From assembly GCA_946885435.1 (NCBI GenBank), contig CAMPGL010000008.1, positions 1 through 28,031 on the forward strand: a DNA stretch of 28,031 bases. Direction: 5' to 3'. The stretch is from an uncultured Brevundimonas sp. Its GTDB lineage: Bacteria; Pseudomonadota; Alphaproteobacteria; Caulobacterales; Caulobacteraceae. The translations under genes and the position numbers were made by a program. Positions 25,221 through 28,031 of the stretch are shown one piece after another; position 1 is the stretch's first letter; every line of letters begins with the position of its first letter. Under the pieces are notes generated by a model. The model was not told where the DNA came from. It did not search any database and saw only the letters and a list, made by a program, of their open reading frames with translations.

Positions 25221-26374
25221 GCATCGCCTTCATCGACCTCCAGGCCCAGCGCCGCCGCATCGGCCCGGCCATGAACGAAGCCATTCTCGCCGCCGTCGAG
25301 GGCGGCGCCTGGGTCATGGGCCCGCAGGTCCGCGAGTTCGAACAGCGGCTGGCCGAGTTCGGCAACGCGAAACACGCGCTCAGCTGCGCCAACGGCACCG
25401 ACGCGCTCGCCCTGCCGCTGATGGCCTGGGAAATCGGGGCCGGCGACGCCGTCTTCTGCCCGTCCTTCACCTTCGCGGCGACGGCGGAAGTGGTGCCTTG
25501 GTTCCAGGCCGAGGCCGTCTTCGTCGACATCCTGCCCGACACCTACAACATCGACCCCGACCACCTCGAAGCCTCCATCGAGGCCGTGAAGGCCGAGGGC
25601 CGCCTGACGCCGAAGGTGGTCATCGCGGTGGACCTGTTCGGCCAGCCGGCGGATTATCCGCGCATCCGCGAGATCTGCGACCGGCACGGGCTCAAGCTCA
25701 TCGCCGACACGGCCCAGGGCTTCGGCTGCACGCTCAACGGCAAGCACCCGGTCGAATGGGCCGACATCGCCACCACCAGCTTCTTCCCGGCCAAGCCGCT
25801 GGGCTGCTACGGCGACGGCGGCGCGGTGCTGACCAACGATTCCGACCTGGCCGAGCTGGTCGATTCCATCCGCGTCCACGGAAAGGCCGTCGCCCGCGAC
25901 CTCAAGGACCGGACCTTCGAGCACGATCCCAAGTACCTGAACATGCGGGTCGGCATGAACTCGCGGCTCGACACCATCCAGGCCGCCGTCCTCATCGAAA
26001 AGCTCAAGGTCTTCGCCGAGGAGATCGAGGCCCGCGGCCGCATCGCCGCCCGCTACAACGAACAGCTCAAGGATCACGTCACGGCTGTCCCCGCCGTCAT
26101 CGAGGGCGGCGTCTCGGTCTGGGCCCAGTACACCATCGAGCATCCCGATCGGGACCGGTTGGCCGTCCATCTGAGGGAGCAGGGCGTGCCGACCGCCGTC
26201 TACTACCCGATCCCGCTCCACCAGCAGCCCGCCTACGCCGGCCACTCCACGGGCCCGCAGGGGCTGCGGGTCACCGAGGACAAGTCCAAGGTGGTCATCA
26301 GCCTGCCGATGCACGCCGACCTGGACGAGGCCACGCAGGACCAGATCATCGCCGCCGTGAGGAGCTTCTCGTGA
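25217..26374 (+). CDS. DegT/DnrJ/EryC1-family nucleotide-sugar aminotransferase
   Basis: A 385-residue PLP enzyme. The family start FIDLQAQRRRIGPAMNEAI is intact. CANGTDAL near 57-64 binds the cofactor phosphate, ADTAQGFGC holds the ring-binding Asp (D164), and FFPAKPLGCYGDGGA carries the Schiff-base lysine K193. The closest functional types are WbpE (3-amino transfer on a UDP-3-keto-glucuronic acid) and GnnB (the same on UDP-3-keto-GlcNAc). It is coupled by 4-base overlaps to the glycosyltransferase before it and the dehydrogenase after it. The pair aminotransferase plus Gfo/Idh dehydrogenase implies 3-keto then 3-amino sugar formation; the exact UDP-sugar is inferred. Confidence 0.88.
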   Translation: MSIAFIDLQAQRRRIGPAMNEAILAAVEGGAWVMGPQVREFEQRLAEFGNAKHALSCANGTDALALPLMAWEIGAGDAVFCPSFTFAATAEVVPWFQAEAVFVDILPDTYNIDPDHLEASIEAVKAEGRLTPKVVIAVDLFGQPADYPRIREICDRHGLKLIADTAQGFGCTLNGKHPVEWADIATTSFFPAKPLGCYGDGGAVLTNDSDLAELVDSIRVHGKAVARDLKDRTFEHDPKYLNMRVGMNSRLDTIQAAVLIEKLKVFAEEIEARGRIAARYNEQLKDHVTAVPAVIEGGVSVWAQYTIEHPDRDRLAVHLREQGVPTAVYYPIPLHQQPAYAGHSTGPQGLRVTEDKSKVVISLPMHADLDEATQDQIIAAVRSFS

Positions 26375-27303
26375 GCGAACAGGAACGTCCGCTGAAGGTC
26401 GGCGTCGCCGGCCTGGGGGTCATGGGCCGCAACCACGCGCGGGTCCTGTCCGAACTGCGCGAGGCCGATCTCGTCTGCGGCTTCGACCCGGACGCGCCCA
26501 CGGCCGAGGCCGCCCGCGCCTACGGCGCCGAGCCCATGACCGACGTCCAGGCCTTCCTCGACGCCGGGCTGGACGCCGCGGTCGTGGCCACGCCGAACCG
26601 CCACCACGCCGAGTTGGGGTGCGCCCTGCTTGAGCGCGGGATCTCAGTCCTGGTCGAAAAACCCATCGCCGCCGACCTCGAGGGCGCCCGCGCCCTGATC
26701 GCGGCGGCGAAGGAGTCCGGCGCCACCCTGATGGTCGGCCACGTCGAGCGCTTCAATCCGGCGGTCGAGGCGGTCAAGCGCGCCATCGCCCAGGACGACA
26801 TCATCTCCATCCAGGTGACCCGCGTCGGCCCCTTCCCGCCGCGCATGGGCGAGGTCGGCGTGGTCATCGACCTGGCCGTCCACGACATCGACATCATCCG
26901 CCATCTCACCGGCTCGGAGATCGTCGAGGTCCAGCCGCAGCTGGCCCGCACCCACGCCGACCGCGAGGACACGGCCCTGCTCCAGTTCCGCACCGACCGC
27001 GGGGTGATCGCCCAGATCAACACCAACTGGGTCACGCCCTACAAGGCGCGCATCCTGCAGGTCGCCACCCGCCAGAAGTTCGTCGTCGCCGACCTCATGA
27101 CTCGCCAGGTGTCGGAGTATTTCGATTACGCGCCCGACGGCTCCTATTCGACGCGCATGCTGCACACCTGGCCGTCCGAGCCGCTGAAGGCCGAGCTGTC
27201 GGCCTTCCTGGCCAGCGTCCGCAACAAGACCCCGCCGCCGGTCACCGGCGAGGACGGCCTGGCCAATCTCGAGGTGGCGCTGCGCTGCCTCGAAGCCGCT
27301 TGA
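26371..27303 (+). CDS. Gfo/Idh/MocA-family dehydrogenase, probable UDP-sugar 3-dehydrogenase
   Basis: A 310-residue NAD-dependent oxidoreductase. The Rossmann motif GLGVMG is at 14-19, the family signature VEKP at 95-98, and GHVERFNPA and DLAVHDIDIIRH follow in the catalytic domain. The compact size and the HVERFNP segment resemble GnnA/WbpB-type enzymes that oxidise C3 of a UDP-sugar so that the neighbouring aminotransferase can add an amine. The start is a GTG at 26371, overlapping the aminotransferase stop as GTGA, with GGAG 6 bases upstream. In Caulobacter and Brevundimonas the lipid A backbone contains 2,3-diamino-glucose, so a GnnA-like role is attractive but inferred. rsmB starts in its last codons. 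Confidence 0.85.
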   Translation: MSEQERPLKVGVAGLGVMGRNHARVLSELREADLVCGFDPDAPTAEAARAYGAEPMTDVQAFLDAGLDAAVVATPNRHHAELGCALLERGISVLVEKPIAADLEGARALIAAAKESGATLMVGHVERFNPAVEAVKRAIAQDDIISIQVTRVGPFPPRMGEVGVVIDLAVHDIDIIRHLTGSEIVEVQPQLARTHADREDTALLQFRTDRGVIAQINTNWVTPYKARILQVATRQKFVVADLMTRQVSEYFDYAPDGSYSTRMLHTWPSEPLKAELSAFLASVRNKTPPPVTGEDGLANLEVALRCLEAA

Positions 27304-28031
27304 GCGCCCCCGTCTCGGGACCGGCTTCCGGCCTGCCCGCCCGCATCGCGGCCATGGGCCTGATCGACGCCGCCATGGCGCGGCGCGGCGGCCTCGACGT
27401 GGCCATGAACGAGCCGGCTGTACGCGGCCTGTCGCCCGAGGACCGCGGCTTCGCCCGCGCGCTCGCCATGGCCGTGCTGCGCCGGCTCGGCTCGATCGAC
27501 CGCATCCTCGACAGTCGGCTCCAGCGTCCGCCGCCCGAACCGGTCCGCGCCCTGCTGCGTATCGGCCTGGCCCAGATGCTCTATCTGGACGTGCCCGATT
27601 TCGCCGCCGTCTCCACGACGGTGAAGCTGGCCGAGCGCGACATCAAGACCCGGTCCTTCAAGGGGCTGATCAACGGCGTGCTGCGGGGCCTGGGCCGCGA
27701 AGCGCCCGCCGAGCCCGCACCCGATGCCGACATCCCGCCCTGGCTCTTCGCGCGCTGGAGCGCCCAGTTCGGCGTCGATCAGGCCCAGGCCATCGCGCTC
27801 AACGCCCGCGTCGAGCCGCCCGCCGACCTCAACCTAAAGCCCTCCGCTGACGCGGCCGTCCTGGCCGAGGCCCTGCCCGGCGAGATCCTGCCCGGCGGCA
27901 CGGTCCGCACCCGGCGCGGCGGCGTCCTGGACCCACCAGTCGCCGCTCTCGAAGCCGGGCCAGCCGGCCACGTCGCCGCCGCGCCCGGGGGCAAGACCCT
28001 GCAGCTTGCCGCCTCCGGCGCCACGGTGACC
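27300..28031 (+). CDS. rsmB: 16S rRNA m5C967 methyltransferase RsmB, 5' part (partial, internally rearranged)
   Basis: The frame stays open to the window end. The first ~140 residues are the NusB-like RNA-binding domain: LSPEDRGFARALAMAVLRRLG, LLRIGLAQMLYLDVPDFAAVSTTVKLA and FKGLINGVLRGL. LNLKPSADAAVLAEALPG and GGTVRTRR follow, as in alphaproteobacterial RsmB, and then APGGKT from SAM motif I. The part between them is wrong: residues about 209-226 do not match the family, because 27926-27974 is inverted, and about 20 residues before APGGKT, including the usual (V/L)DLCA, are missing. As given, the protein should not bind SAM properly. The TTG at 27300 (TTGA overlap) gives the best N-terminus; an ATG at 27354 is the alternative. 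Confidence 0.82.
   Translation, partial: MSAPVSGPASGLPARIAAMGLIDAAMARRGGLDVAMNEPAVRGLSPEDRGFARALAMAVLRRLGSIDRILDSRLQRPPPEPVRALLRIGLAQMLYLDVPDFAAVSTTVKLAERDIKTRSFKGLINGVLRGLGREAPAEPAPDADIPPWLFARWSAQFGVDQAQAIALNARVEPPADLNLKPSADAAVLAEALPGEILPGGTVRTRRGGVLDPPVAALEAGPAGHVAAAPGGKTLQLAASGATVT
27914..27986. repeat. 12-bp inverted repeat flanking an inverted 49-bp segment inside rsmB
   Basis: The arms are GGCGCGGCGGCG (27914-27925) and its reverse complement CGCCGCCGCGCC (27975-27986), with a 49-base spacer between them. The reverse complement of the spacer, read in frame with the surrounding gene, gives DVAGWPGFESGDWWVQDA, the expected RsmB sequence. The strand as given instead gives VLDPPVAALEAGPAGHV. 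The orientation is therefore opposite to that of the ancestral gene. Confidence 0.85.

Overview
The window is a gene-dense, very GC-rich stretch of a bacterial chromosome with no tRNA or rRNA genes, insertion sequences, CRISPR arrays or phage genes. Gene content and style (flgG-flgA-flgH order, an alphaproteobacterial AddAB pair without iron-sulfur cysteines, AmgK/MurU cell-wall recycling, many 4-base ATGA/GTGA gene overlaps) point to an alphaproteobacterium of the Caulobacteraceae, most like Brevundimonas or a relative. The genus is inferred from protein style only. No gap between genes exceeds 300 bases; the longest are about 110-180.

Layout. (1) 1-1538: the tail of flgG, then flgA and flgH, exported parts of the flagellar basal body. 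(2) 1656-3098: three small exported proteins in tandem that share one domain plan and two conserved cysteines; I do not recognise the family. (3) 3099-13074, minus strand: a tightly coupled chain transcribed as acyltransferase, tsaE, amgK, murU, addB, addA, followed after a 61-base gap by trxA. It joins lipid acylation, t6A tRNA modification, peptidoglycan recycling and double-strand-break repair. (4) 13183-17142: a secreted S9 peptidase with a strong terminator, a Tat-exported beta-lactamase-fold serine hydrolase and a 55-residue two-helix membrane protein. (5) 17237-21237: rluD, a divergent phoD-type phosphodiesterase/phosphatase, an exbD-like gene without an exbB beside it, and folE. (6) 21331-27303: cysS convergent with a GDP-mannose pyrophosphorylase (manC), then a coupled plus-strand operon of a GT4 glycosyltransferase, a DegT-family sugar aminotransferase and a Gfo/Idh/MocA dehydrogenase. 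The last two fit 3-amino-sugar nucleotide synthesis, possibly for the diamino-glucose lipid A known in this family. (7) 27300-end: the start of rsmB.

The most striking observation is inside rsmB. A 49-base segment (27926-27974) between 12-base inverted repeats is back to front. Its reverse complement encodes the family motif ending GDWWVQDA, while the strand as given encodes unrelated residues in an open frame. About 20 residues normally found before the SAM-binding APGGKT loop are also missing. This looks like a template-switch inversion with deletion, either a real mutation or an amplification/assembly chimera close to the sequence end. The other leads are the three-paralogue cassette, the solitary exbD and several palindromic candidate operators.
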